Assembly: GCA_014843695.1 (NCBI GenBank)
Contig: CM026386.1
Coordinates: 88,903,943-88,967,942 of the forward strand
Source: Archivesica marissinica
Taxonomy: Eukaryota; Mollusca; Bivalvia; Venerida; Vesicomyidae
Length of the DNA: 64,000 nt
Direction of reading: 5' to 3'
The notes beneath the pieces are model-generated. The model did no database searches and was not told the DNA's origin. It saw nothing but the letters and a program-made list of their open reading frames with translations. Numbering within the stretch: position 1 is the stretch's first letter; the number at the start of each line of letters is the position of its first letter. Shown piece after piece: positions 1-9,631 of the stretch. Made by a program: the position numbers and the translations under genes.

Positions 1-165
1 AACCTCTATGAAGGAAAGGGTTAAATGGCTGTCGTTTGTATGGAGATATAATAGTATATTAACCTAAATCTCTATTGAGGGAAAGGGTTACCGGTAAATG
101 GCTGTCGTTTGTATGGAGATATAATAGTATTTTAACCTAAACCTCTATGAAGGAAAGGGTTAAAT
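1..165. repeat. 73-bp tandem repeat, about two copies, cut by window start
   Basis: The segment with core TGGCTGTCGTTTGTATGGAG recurs at a 73-bp spacing (cores near 26 and 99), and a third partial unit starts near 143. The array probably continues to the left of the window. No coding content is visible. Bases 166-477 that follow are AT-rich and hold nothing recognisable apart from an ACCGAATATTCGAAT motif near 388. Confidence 0.75.
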
Positions 166-477
166 GAAGGCAACGTGTCTGTCGGCTTCTAATTAAATAA
201 TCAAGTTGCAAAGTTAAATGAAAAACGTCAACAGCGTGTTTTATGGTCCGCAAACAGCTAAGCATGTTTATATCATTTCAGAAATGTTTTAATAATATGT
301 TGGAAACAAAGTCTGAATCTTGTTCAGTCATTTAAAATAACTAAAATAGTGCGACGACAGCGATATACTATTATTTAGGGATGTCACCGAATATTCGAAT
401 ATCTGACCGAATATTGGTTATTTCTAGTTATTTCAATCCATAGTCCCCTGAATTGCACCTCCTTGGGGTTTTTTGTT

Positions 478-716
478 TAACCCTTTCAACACCACAGACC
501 TCTAAATAGGCTTACAAAAAGTGTAGATCCAGATGAGCCGGCTCGTGACGAGCCGTCTCATCAGGATCTGCACTTTTTGCCAGTGATATGACTATTTTTA
601 GACATAATTACCCATTTTGATAAATGAACTTGTCCAAATGTGATTTTCTGATTCATTTATTGGTTTATGAATATCATGGAACAGTCCATGTGAGTTACTT
701 GGTGTTGAATGGGTTA
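478..716 (+). mobile_element. MITE-like element with TAACCC-TTCAACACCA ends, copy 1
   Basis: The element starts TAACCCTTTCAACACCA and ends in the inverted complement TTGGTGTTGAATGGGTTA-like sequence. It contains an internal near-palindrome (GATGAGCCGGCTCG / CGAGCCGTCTCATC, about 533-563). A second copy lies in the opposite orientation at 54507-54744, and the two align end to end. The length of about 239 bp and lack of coding capacity fit a non-autonomous DNA element. The superfamily is not assigned because the target duplication is unclear. Confidence 0.75.
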
Positions 717-836
717 AGTGAGAAATCGTGGCCACCTGTTCCCAATCTCACACGCCCTCAGGAGTCTTGACACGTTGTACAAGGAGATGTTTTAGAGGCA
801 TGGCTTATACCTGTAGTTGATCGAGACCTCCACAAG

Positions 837-2525
837 TCACGTATACGATAGTTATGTAGGAATCTTTAACTCAATAAGTGTATACGATAGTTATGTAGGA
901 ATCTTTAACTCAATAAGTGCATACGATAGTTATGTAGGAATCTTTAACTCAATAAGTGCATACGATAGTTATGTAGGAATCTTTAACTCAATAAGTGTAT
1001 ACGATAGTTATGTAGGAATCTTTAACTCAATAAGTGTATACGATAGTTATGTAGGAATCTTTAACTCAATAAGTGTATACGATAGTTATGTAGAATCTTT
1101 AACTCAATAAGTGTATACGATAGTTATGTAGGAATCTTTAACTCAATAAGTGTATACGATAGTTATGTAGGAATCTTTAACTCAATAAGTGTATACGATA
1201 GTTATGTAGGAATCTTTAACTCAATAAGTGTATACGATAGTTATGTAGGAATCTTTAACTCAATAAGTGTATACGATAGTTATGTAGGAATCTTTAACTC
1301 AATAAGTGTATACGATAGTTATGTAGGAATCTTTAACTCAATAAGTGTATACGATAGTTATGTAGGAATCTTTAACTCAATAAGTGTATACGATAGTTAT
1401 GTAGGAATCTTTAACTCAATAAGTGTATACGATAGTTATGTAGGAATCTTTAACTCAATAAGTGTATACGATAGTTATGTAGGAATCTTTAACTCAATAA
1501 GTGTATACGATAGTTATGTAGGAATCTTTAACTCAATAAGTGTATACGATAGTTATGTAGGAATCTTTAACTCAATAAGTGTATACGATAGTTATGTAGG
1601 AATCTTTAACTCAATAAGTGTATACGATAGTTATGTAGGAATCTTTAACTCAATAAGTGTATACGATAGTTATGTAGAATCTTTAACTCAATAAGTGTAT
1701 ACGATAGTTATGTAGGAATCTTTAACTCAATAAGTGTATACGATAGTTATGTAGGAATCTTTAACTCAATAAGTGTATACGATAGTTATGTAGGAATCTT
1801 TAACTCAATAAGTGTATACGATAGTTATGTAGGAATCTTTAACTCAATAAGTGTATACGATAGTTATGTAGGAATCTTTAACTCAATAAGTGTATACGAT
1901 AGTTATGTAGGAATCTTTAACTCAATAAGTGTATACGATAGTTATGTAGGAATCTTTAACTCAATAAGTGTATACGATAGTTATGTAGGAATCTTTAACT
2001 CAATAAGTGTATACGATAGTTATGTAGGAATCTTTAACTCAATAAGTGTATACGATAGTTATGTAGGAATCTTTAACTCAATAAGTGTATACGATAGTTA
2101 TGTAGGAATCTTTAACTCAATAAGTGTATACGATAGTTATGTAGGAATCTTTAACTCAATAAGTGTATACGATAGTTATGTAGGAATCTTTAACTCAATA
2201 AGTGTATACGATAGTTATGTAGGAATCTTTAACTCAATAAGTGTATACGATAGTTATGTAGGAATCTTTAACTCAATAAGTGTATACGATAGTTATGTAG
2301 GAATCTTTAACTCAATAAGTGTATACGATAGTTATGTAGGAATCTTTAACTCAATAAGTGTATACGATAGTTATGTAGGAATCTTTAACTCAATAAGTGT
2401 ATACGTAGTTATGTAGGAACTTTAACTCAATAAGGTAACGATAGTTATGTAGGAATCTTTAACTCAATAAGTGTATACGATAGTTATGTAGGAATCTTTA
2501 ACTCAATAAGTGTATACGATAGTTA
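837..2525. repeat. 39-bp satellite array, block 1 (about 43 copies)
   Basis: The monomer contains GTATACGATAGTTATGTAGG followed by AATCTTTAACTCAATAAGT and repeats every 39 bp. A few units lack one base (for example near 1090 and 1674). Because 39 is a multiple of three, runs of intact monomers stay open and give a 13-residue protein-like repeat. That is a by-product of the period, not evidence of a gene. A cluster of single-base losses near 2404-2440 looks like residual assembly error. The monomer resembles an internal part of the SINE fragment at 2526-2723. Confidence 0.97.
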
Positions 2526-2723
2526 TTATTAATATTAAACTCAACGGAGTTATACGACAGAATCAGCAATCTTTAAGAAATAGTTTATACAACACTATGC
2601 AGGAACCTTTAACCAGTAGGTGCATCGTAAGAAACTAACTTTTTCATATAAATGAGAGGCCTGAGGGGGCTCAACCCGTGACCATAGTGATGATAGGTTA
2701 CAGTGGTATACAAGTCAGCACCA
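2526..2723 (-). mobile_element. SINE family B fragment between two satellite blocks
   Basis: The reverse complement matches the fuller SINE at 20086-20330, sharing TTGTATACCACTGTAACC, the ATGGTCACGG box-B region, CATTTATATGAAAAAGTT and a CTGGTTAA segment. The head is cut off within the tRNA-like region and the 3' part is diverged. It lies between the two blocks of the 39-bp satellite. Its 2592-2630 stretch aligns to the monomer with differences that are nearly all transitions. Confidence 0.8.
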
Positions 2724-3352
2724 ATAAGTGTATACGATAGTTATGTAGGAATCTTTAACTCAATAAGTGTATACGATAGTTATGTAGGAATCTTTAACTC
2801 AATAAGTGTATACGATAGTTATGTAGGAATCTTTAACTCAATAAGTGTATACGATAGTTATGTAGGAATCTTTAACTCAATAAGTGTATACGATAGTTAT
2901 GTAGGAATCTTTAACTCAATAAGTGTATACGATAGTTATGTAGGAATCTTTAACTCAATAAGTGTATACGATAGTTATGTAGGAATCTTTAACTCAATAA
3001 GTGTATACGATAGTTATGTAGGAATCTTTAACTCAATAAGTGTATACGATAGTTATGTAGGAATCTTTAACTCAATAAGTGTATACGATAGTTATGTAGG
3101 AATCTTTAACTCAATAAGGTATCGATAGTTATGTAGGAATCTTTAACTCAATAAGTGTATACGATAGTTATGTAGGAATCTTTAACTCAATAAGTGTATA
3201 CGATAGTTATGTAGGAATCTTTAACTCAATAAGTGTATACGATAGTTATGTAGGAATCTTTAACTCAATAAGTGTATACGATAGTTATGTAGGAATCTTT
3301 AACTCAATAAGTGTATACGATAGTTATGTAGGAATCTTTAACTCAATAAGCG
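2724..3352. repeat. 39-bp satellite array, block 2 (about 16 copies)
   Basis: This uses the same monomer and orientation as block 1 and resumes directly after the SINE fragment. One unit near 3116 has lost two bases. The last unit decays at 3345-3355 (GCGTATGATATG), after which the sequence becomes AT-rich without recognisable features until 3530. Confidence 0.97.
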
Positions 3353-3529
3353 TATGATATGATTGTTGTTTAATACAAATATAAAAAATATTGATAAAAA
3401 ATATAAGATAAAAAATGCTGAGTGAGCAAAAATCGTTAACTAAATCCATGTCAATAGAAGCTAATTTCACGAGGTGTAAAATACACGTGTGCACCGGTGA
3501 ATAGAGGTCAAGTTCGAAAAGTTAGGATA

Positions 3530-3612
3530 TGATGTGAAATATTCATCGAATATTCGAATACCACTTTTGAATATTCAAATGCCATTTAGCTATTCGGTTC
3601 CACCCCTAGTTT
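3530..3612 (-). mobile_element. Possible hAT-like terminus with GAATATTCGAATA motifs
   Basis: Read on the minus strand, 3609 downwards begins TAGGGGTGGAACCGAATAG, followed by ATTCGAATATTCG motifs. The plus-strand sequence at 376-410 begins TTAGGGATGTCACCGAATA. The two could be opposite ends of one element enclosing the 39-bp array, or two separate solo ends. I could not find a matching 8-bp target duplication. Confidence 0.35.
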
Positions 3613-3619
3613 TATTATA

Positions 3620-3871
3620 TTAGGGATCACAGGTTCGATCCCCCGTCGGACCGTAATAATAGTAACAGTCTTTCAGATGGGACTTTAAATCGAGGTCTTG
3701 TGTCGGTGCTGTACACCGTGCATGTAAAAGAACTAGAGGAGACACTGGAATGGGTCTCTGTCTGTATCATTGCACTATCCTCCAAAAATCTAAAATGACT
3801 AATATCTTCAGGAGGCGTCACTCGTATGGGCAACCGGTAGCGACGATAAATAAACGTAAAACACACAAGTT
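3620..3871 (+). mobile_element. SINE family A (Thr-tRNA-like head), 5'-truncated
   Basis: It begins within the T-arm (AGGTTCGATCCCCCGTCGGA), runs through the family body (CAGATGGGACTTTAAATCGA) and ends with the conserved 3' region ACCGGTAGCGACGATAAATA. Six copies of this family occur in the window, on both strands. The 5' truncation is typical of LINE-mobilised retrotransposition. Confidence 0.9.
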
Positions 3872-4121
3872 TTATATTTGTTCAGAGAATATGAAAATAA
3901 CTTCAAGCTAAAGCATTGTGACCCTTGTTGACATTTTTCTTTCAACGAAAAACAAGTTGGATAAAATCATGCACAAAAATAATTGGTGGGAAAGTATCAA
4001 TATGAAAAGGAATGGGCCATTGTATTTAATTACCTACAAACGAAACTCAAACCAAAAAAAGAAAAAAAATGTACAATGACGAGTGTTCCCAAATCAAGGA
4101 AATATACAGTATCGTTAACAC

Positions 4122-4205
4122 CACAGGGATTCGGCACGTTTGGGGGTACTAGTATATATACTTAAATATATATACTAGTACCCCCAAACGTGCCGAATCC
4201 CTGTG
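4122..4205. mobile_element. 84-bp perfect-palindrome copy of the CACAGGG foldback element
   Basis: The whole element is two inverted ends of CACAGGGATTCGGCACGTTT type meeting at a central TATATATACTTAAATATATA. It is flanked by the exact 8-bp target duplication GTTAACAC (4114-4121 and 4206-4213). An 8-bp duplication fits hAT-type transposition. It is the smallest member of a family whose large copy is at 21965-22951. Confidence 0.9.
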
Positions 4206-4254
4206 GTTAACACTACATGTATTGCGAGTATGCTCTTCTAGGGCCCTGCAATTA

Positions 4255-4255
4255 C

Positions 4256-4295
<40 letters not shown>

Positions 4296-4296
4296 G
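4255..4296. repeat. (GAT)n microsatellite
   Basis: About 14 uninterrupted ATG/GAT triplets. The following bases to 4484 include a GA-rich tract but no recognisable gene. Confidence 0.97.
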
Positions 4297-4484
4297 GTAC
4301 TTAGAGTAGGAGAGAGGAGGGGGAGAGAATTAATAACATGATGTCTATGAAAGTTTCAAAGCAATATGTTTGATGGTTGTGGAAAAATAATCTTCCTCGA
4401 TCTTTAGACCATGATATAATCCTTGCTAAACTTGTAATTCCATGTGACTAGTAGGGGGTAGAGACTTAGAGTAGTATAATGCGC

Positions 4485-5682
4485 TTTGGGAGTGGGGGAA
4501 TAGGACTTGGTGAGTGGGGGACTTGGGGATATTGGACATGGTGAGTGGGGGACTTGGGGATATTGGACTTGGTGAGTGGGGGACTTGGGGATATTGGACT
4601 TGGTGAGTGGGGGACTTGGGGATAGTGGACTTGGTGAGTGGGGGACTTGGGGATATTGGACTTAGTGAGGGGGGACTTGGGGATATTGGACATGGTGAGT
4701 GGGGGACTTGGGGATATTGGACTTGGTGAGTGGGGGACTTGGGGATAGTGGACTTGGTGAGTGGGGGACTTGGGGATATTGGACTTGGGAGTGGGGGACT
4801 TGGGATAGTGGACTTGGTGAGTGGGGGACTTGGGGATAGTGGACTGGTGAGTGGGGGACTTGGGGATATCAGACTTGGTGAGTGGGGACTTGGGGATAGT
4901 GGACTTGGTGAGTTGGGGACTTGGGGATATTGGACTTGGTGAGTGGGGGATGGGGATATTGGACTTGGTGAGGGGGGGGACTTGGGGATATCGGACTTGG
5001 TGAGTGGGGGACTTGGGGATAGTGGACTTGGTGAGTGGGGGACTTGGGGATATGGACTTGGTGAGGGGGGACTTGGGGATAGTGGACTTGGTGAGTGGGG
5101 GACTTGGGATATTGGACTTGGTGAGTGGAAATGGGACTGGAGGAGTGGGGTATTGTACTTGGAGACTGGGTATTGTACATGGGGAGTGGGGTATTATGGA
5201 CTTGGGGAGTGGGGTATTGTACATGGGGAGTGGGGGGTATTGGACTTGGGGGAGTGGGGTATTGGACTTGGGGAGTGGTTATTGGACTTGGGGAGTGGGG
5301 TATGGACTTGGGGAATGGGGTATTGTACATGGGGAGTGGGGTATTGGACTTGGGGAGTGGGGTATGTACTTGATGAGTGGGGGAATAGAACTTGGTGAGT
5401 GGGTGGGTATGGAACTTAGGGAGTAGGGTATGGACTAGGGGAATGGGGTATTGGACTTGGGGAGGGGGGGTATTGTACATGGGGAGTGGGGTATTGGACT
5501 TGGGGAGTGGGGTATTGGACTTGGGGAGTGGGTTATTGGACTTGGGGAGTGGGGTATTGGACTTGGGGAGTGGGTTATTGGACTTGGGGAGTGGGTTATT
5601 GGACTTGGGGAGTGGGTTATTGGACTTGGGGAGTGGGTTATTGGACTTGGGGAGTGGGGTATTGGACTTGGGAGTGGGGAGC
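4485..5682. repeat. G-rich tandem array, 31-bp monomer passing into a 21-bp monomer
   Basis: Up to about 5130 the unit is GTGAGTGGGGGACTTGGGGA plus TATTGGACTTG (31 bp). From about 5140 a shorter 21-bp unit (TATTGGACTTGGGGAGTGGG) takes over, mixed with TGTACATGGGGAG variants. The plus strand is strongly G-rich with dense GGGG runs, so G-quadruplexes are possible. Overlapping open frames on both strands are artefacts of the repeat. Confidence 0.95.
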
Positions 5683-5689
5683 TAAGGTA

Positions 5690-6120
5690 GTTGCACAAAA
5701 ATCAGTATGCAACACATCAAACAATATATTTTGATACTTTCTGAAATATATGCATTATTCTAAATTTCTATGTAAATATTGACAACTATTTCTAACTTAC
5801 AAACAAATGCCTGTGAGACAAAAGTATAGCTTACATATAAATGTCATTCAAATATATCAATTACATTAGGAAACATTAGTTTATGACCAATCTGACCCCT
5901 TCTGACCCCTTCTTACATGCATTTACAGACCTGTTCTTCATCTACATTCAATTAACATTTTCTTACTAATTACTAATGTTGCTATAGCACGTGCCTCACA
6001 CATTTATGTTTCAATATGGGTATGTATAAGTAAAGTGTTTGTTTATTATAGTGTCACCCCTATTTAAAGGGCCAGCCATTTCTGATTTATGAGACACCTC
6101 TTTTTATGAATATCAGTATT
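5690..6120. other. No recognisable feature
   Basis: AT-rich single-copy-looking sequence. I see no open frame of note, no inverted ends and no similarity to other parts of the window. Confidence 0.5.
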
Positions 6121-6124
6121 TCCC

Positions 6125-6297
6125 GAATTCTATGCTTGTATGCCTGGCGCCAGGCTGGTAGGCAATCGGTAACCATTATCTAACTAGCTGGCGGCTCACC
6201 AACCGGCCATATCAGAAAGAACCCCTGACGAGACTCGAACCTTCGACCTCCCACTCCGTAGGCGGACGCCGTAACCACTAGACCACGGAAACGGTAA
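6125..6297 (-). mobile_element. SINE-like element with Arg(ACG)-tRNA-like head
   Basis: On the minus strand the head reads CCGTGGTCTAGTGGTTACGG, then an anticodon arm TCCGC-CTACGGA-GTGGG with ACG at the anticodon position, then GGTTCGAGTCTCG (box B). The T-stem pairs poorly, so this is a retroposed tRNA derivative, not a working gene. The body continues to the palindrome TGGCGCCA near 6147. It is the only copy seen here. Confidence 0.6.
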
Positions 6298-6458
6298 TTA
6301 TATTTATTTCTTAATTTTAAATTAAACATTTTATAAGTGACATAAATAAGAAATACATGCATATCTATGCACTTTGGTAAATAATTAGTAAGGATTGCAT
6401 TTCATTTAATGTACGTTTCTATGCTATATTATAGCCATGATTGAACATACATGTACAT

Positions 6459-6717
6459 TACAGATGGATCTGTAGTCCAGTGATAACACGCTGGACTGGT
6501 AATCCAGGCATCGCAGGTTCGATCCCCCGTCTGACCCTAATAAAATTAACAGTCGTTCAGATGGGACTTTAAATCGAGGTCTCGTGTTGGTGCTTTACAT
6601 CGTGCACGTAAAAGAACCAGAGGAGATTCTGGAATGGGTCTCTGTTTGTATCATTGCACTATCGTCACTCATATGGGCAACCGGTAGCAACGATAAATAA
6701 ACGTAAAACACACACAC
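6459..6717 (+). mobile_element. SINE family A, complete, with 14-bp target duplication
   Basis: The tRNA-like head GGATCTGTAGTCCAGTGATA carries an anticodon arm CTGGA-CTGGTAA-TCCAG, which gives GGT (Thr). It is followed by box B, the family body and the 3' end ACGATAAATAAACGTAAAAC. The exact direct repeat ACATACATGTACAT flanks it (6445-6458, 6718-6731). The short (CA)n at the 3' end may be the tail used in priming. Confidence 0.95.
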
Positions 6718-6799
6718 ACATACATGTACATGTAATATGCATATACATGTATAGTATTTTATTATGCACACTACTACACGTAACGGTGAACATAACGGT

Positions 6800-7300
6800 C
6801 ACATAGGCATGGCTCATTCTACAGGGCCTCTAGTGACCCTGACTTCGCCCCCTGGGAGGTCCCTTAAAATAGGATTTTGTTTTACAATTTTCATACAAAA
6901 TTATGACCAGTAAGACACGGTCCCTAGAAATACCGAAAGACACCGAATCACCAAAAAATACCGAAAGACACCAAAAACCAGTATATAACAGCTATGAGAG
7001 TATTTCGGCGATTTTGTCTTTCGGTATACGGTAGAGTAGGATTAGTCTCCCTTGAAAATGAAATCGCCGAAATACTCTCATAACTTTATAATTAATCATT
7101 ATAAAGGGCAGATATTAAGTCAATAAGGTGTAATATGCTTAATAAATAGATAGAACACGTTACTTCTTACTTATATTGCTGTTATATACTGGTTTTCGGT
7201 GTCTTTTGGTATTTTTCGGTGTTTAGGAGTCTTTCGGTATTTCTAGGGACCCAGTAAGACAGGCCTAAACTGGCCCATTATAAAGCACTCCTTCTATTTC
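6800..7300. repeat. Dispersed repeat F, copy 1, split by a MITE
   Basis: CTGACTTCGCCCCCTGGGAG, then TACAATTTTCATACAAAATT, then (after the 6919-7251 insertion) CTGGCCCATTATAAAGCACT. The same order appears uninterrupted at 8450-8625 and, with internal amplification, at 17045-17480. No coding capacity is seen. Confidence 0.75.
6919..7251. mobile_element. MULE-like MITE with about 75-bp inverted ends
   Basis: It starts GGTCCCTAGAAATACCGAAA and ends with the inverted TTTCGGTATTTCTAGGGACC. The inverted similarity extends about 75 bp inwards to the CAGTATATAACAGC segment. An inner inverted pair (GAGAGTATTTCGGCGATTTT) follows. It is flanked by CAGTAAGACA direct repeats (6908-6917, 7252-7261). Long inverted ends with a 9-11-bp duplication fit the Mutator-like class, but no transposase is present. 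Confidence 0.8.
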
Positions 7301-7364
7301 ATTAGCATCACGTATTCAATGCAATTTCGATTTGTTTTGTCGGGATTACATCTTTAACTTATTT

Positions 7365-7604
7365 TATTTTGTGGAAGTCGTGATAGCGCAGTGGATGCGC
7401 GTTCGCTTCAGGTGCGAAAGGTCCGGAGTTCGAGCCCCGCTGGAGCCGTTACGATTGTGCCCTTAGGCAAGGCATTTAAATTCCACGTTGCCTCTTCTCT
7501 CTCCCTCGTGGCGATGGATTCCATCAGGAATGAGGTCTCGAGAGTGATTAATATAAGTTGAAAGAACTTGTTTCGCAATCGAGCTAAAATAAATTTGTAT
7601 AAAC
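7365..7604 (+). mobile_element. SINE family D, complete, with 10-bp target duplication
   Basis: The tRNA-like head GTGATAGCGCAGTGGATGCG has an anticodon arm TTCGC-TTCAGGT-GCGAA with CAG in the anticodon position, followed by AGTTCGAGCCCCGC (box B). The body contains TTAGGCAAGGCATTTAAATT and the 3' end GAGTGATTAATATAAGTTG. The direct repeat TAACTTATTT flanks it (7355-7364, 7605-7614). Five copies occur in the window. Confidence 0.93.
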
Positions 7605-7676
7605 TAACTTATTTAGTATTATTATATTCATTTGTTTGTAGACCATAAACTGGTTATGTTTGTGTCTTAATAAAAG

Positions 7677-7703
7677 ATTCTTCTTCTTCTTCTTCTTCTT
7701 CTT
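7677..7703. repeat. (TTC)n microsatellite
   Basis: Nine TTC triplets just downstream of the SINE at 7365-7604. The stretch up to 7980 would be the 3' untranslated or downstream region of the minus-strand dispanin gene. I did not find a convincing AATAAA there. Confidence 0.95.
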
Positions 7704-7980
7704 ATACTAATTATACTGAAGTACGATGTTTCCCATGACATATTTACAGAGATTTCAATTAATCAGTTACAAATAAGAAACCACATTAATGAATTGTCGT
7801 CTGCTACAATTAATTGAACTATCGGTATTTATAACCTTAATTTACCCAGGGTTAAATAATTAACAAAACTTCATTTTAAGTACACCGTCATGAAGTGCAT
7901 GAAGAGCCTGAAGATCCATATCATGTGGTAGGTCGCTACAAACACAGATGAAGAACAGGTCCTTGTACTGTGAAGCCTCT

Positions 7981-8148
7981 TTAGCTGTAATTGTAGGTGT
8001 TAGTACTAGACTGGACGGCGAGCCGCATGATGATGAAGAGAATCATCCACGCTACACCGAGAACAATGCTAGTGATCATCAGGTTTTTCGCATTGTTTGC
8101 CAGTCTTGATGCCTCTACCATATCTCCTTCTGCAGCCAGAGTGTTCGC
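7981..8148 (-). CDS. CD225/dispanin-family membrane protein (gene 1), last exon
   Basis: This is the terminal coding exon of a CD225/dispanin (IFITM-like) protein, a family of small two-pass membrane proteins. Its 55 codons begin ANTLAAEGDMVEASRLANNA, the family's conserved loop (A..GD...A...A), continue into a second membrane segment (MITSIVLGVAWMILFIIM) and end NTYNYS plus stop. It follows a good acceptor (TTTGTTTCACAG) and joins in phase 0 to the exon at 9294-9428. The frame stays open upstream of 8148 into intron and SINE sequence, but the acceptor and family similarity fix the start. The basic residue after the membrane segment suits a short exposed tail. Function within the family (antiviral, trafficking or synaptic) cannot be read from sequence. 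Confidence 0.88.
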   Translation of the reverse strand, partial: ANTLAAEGDMVEASRLANNAKNLMITSIVLGVAWMILFIIMRLAVQSSTNTYNYS

Positions 8149-8171
8149 CTGTGAAACAAAGTCTATTGTTA

Positions 8172-8392
8172 GTTTATACAGATTTATTTTAGCTCGATTG
8201 CGAAGCAAAGTTCTTACAACTTATATTAATCACTCTCGAGACCTCATTCCTGATGGAATCCATCGCCACGTGGGAGAGAGAAGAGGCAACATGGAATTTA
8301 AATGCCTTGCCTAAGGGCACAATCGTAAAAGCTCCAGCAGGCTCGAACTCCGGACCTTTCTCACCTGAAGCAAATGTGCATCCACCACGACT
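8172..8392 (-). mobile_element. SINE family D, intronic, with target duplication
   Basis: Full family D body and head on the minus strand, flanked by TCTATTGTTA direct repeats (8162-8171, 8393-8402). It sits about 25 bp inside the intron, next to the acceptor of the last dispanin exon. Any open frame crossing it is incidental. Confidence 0.92.
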
Positions 8393-8449
8393 TCTATTGT
8401 TATACGTCACATGACTATTCAATGCAAAATTCCCCCAACATTCAATATC

Positions 8450-8625
8450 AGGACTCATTCTAGAGGGCGAAATAGTCGCCCTAGGGGCACTGACTTCGGG
8501 GGACACTGACTTTGCCCCCTGGGGGGCCCCACTTCTCCCTAAACATATTTTTACAATTTTCATACAAAATTGTGTCCAATAAATATACACTGGCCCATTA
8601 TAAAGCACTGTTTCTATTCAAATGT
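8450..8625. repeat. Dispersed repeat F, copy 2 (uninterrupted)
   Basis: CTGACTTTGCCCCCTGGGG, CCCACTTCTCCCTAAACA, TTTACAATTTTCATACAAAA and CTGGCCCATTATAAAGCACT occur in the same order as in copies 1 and 3. This copy shows the family without insertion or amplification. Confidence 0.75.
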
Positions 8626-8814
8626 ATTTAACTGTCAAATTGTGTCTTTTAACCCTATTTTGTCTACATTTATTAAATAACACAATTTAAGGATGCACTT
8701 GTGTGCTATCTCACTTCTCCCAAACATTATGACATAGATTGAGCTCTGTAATATTATAAACTTTTTGCCTCCAAGATAATATTGGAGGATTTAAAAATCC
8801 TATCAAGTTATGGT

Positions 8815-8890
8815 GTTGACAACTTCCGCGCTATCCAGCTGGTTTGCGGAAGGTAGGTGGTTCTACTCGGGTGCCTGTTATGTCAAAGTC
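8815..8890 (+). mobile_element. SINE core fragment (family G)
   Basis: CTATCCAGCTGGTTTGCGGA then AGGTAGGTGGTTCTACTCGG resembles the 3' parts of 45165-45325 and 46330-46560. Head and tail are not recognisable. The rest of 8626-9293 is intron without other identifiable features. Confidence 0.5.
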
Positions 8891-9293
8891 GGTTATGTCG
8901 AAGTTCTCCGGCTATCTCAAAGTCTGATCAAAGTCCCGTTTCAGACATTATCATGTGACATATAACTGGCGCCGTTAAGTCAAATTTCGGTTATGTCGAG
9001 GTATTTTATTCGGTCCGACGGAATTCGACGTACATGTATAGAACATTATTGTCTCTTAAAAACCTTGTGACCAGCTCCTGTGGTCACATACGCGCAGACA
9101 TACGTGCAAAGGAAGTTACCGAAAATGCTAACAGACAAACAGATGCAGGAACCTGGATGACCCACCTACACCAATAGCTGAGACTAGACATAACTCGGGT
9201 GAGCTAATAGAAGGTAGAATAATAATAAAACAGTCCAGAAATGATATTACCCTATATAGAGCAGCTAAGTTCAGAAAAACTCCTAAAACTTAC

Positions 9294-9428
9294 CCGACTT
9301 GCGTAGTAGATTGCGCACAATCCAGTGGGACAGAAACAACAGCAACAAGCCAGCACTGCGGGGATCATGTAGTCCGGGGGCCTCGGCTGGGCTACTACGA
9401 CACTGGCTTGGCCTGGCTGGGCTAAAAT
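9294..9428 (-). CDS. CD225/dispanin-family membrane protein (gene 1), membrane-1 exon
   Basis: A 135-bp, 45-codon internal exon, in phase 0 at both ends. It starts after ATGTTTCAG and ends at CGG before GTAAGT. It encodes ILAQPGQASVVVAQPRPPDY followed by MIPAVLACCCCFCPTGLCAI and YYASR. The PPDY-containing entry and cysteine-dense first membrane segment are hallmarks of CD225 domains, whose juxtamembrane cysteines are commonly palmitoylated. Splicing to the next exon gives YYASR-ANTLAAEGD, matching the family's loop without gap. The intron towards the upstream exon is 7.2 kb and full of repeats. Confidence 0.88.
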
Positions 9429-9631
9429 CTGAAACATTAGAGCTGTAGTTTGATTGGTTGAGCCGAAACTGACATACATGCATGTCCCATAATACACCTA
9501 TAGCCAGTTCTATATAGGTGAATAGGTATGTCTTGTATGATTCAAATATTCATAAAAAGTCAACTTCTGACCAAATTTGAACAAAATCAAGTAAACATAG
9601 AGATAATGTAGCATTATCAAACTAGGGACGC

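Noticed and set aside
837..3352. CRISPR array
   Set aside because: Head-to-tail 39-bp monomers without variable spacers, in an animal genome. This is a satellite.
6459..6540. Functional tRNA-Thr gene
   Set aside because: It is continuous with a SINE body and flanked by a 14-bp target duplication of the whole element. Several truncated siblings exist. It is a retroposed head, not a stand-alone gene.
8189..8608. 139-codon minus-strand frame
   Set aside because: It crosses a SINE, its target duplication and repeat F. A chance open frame.
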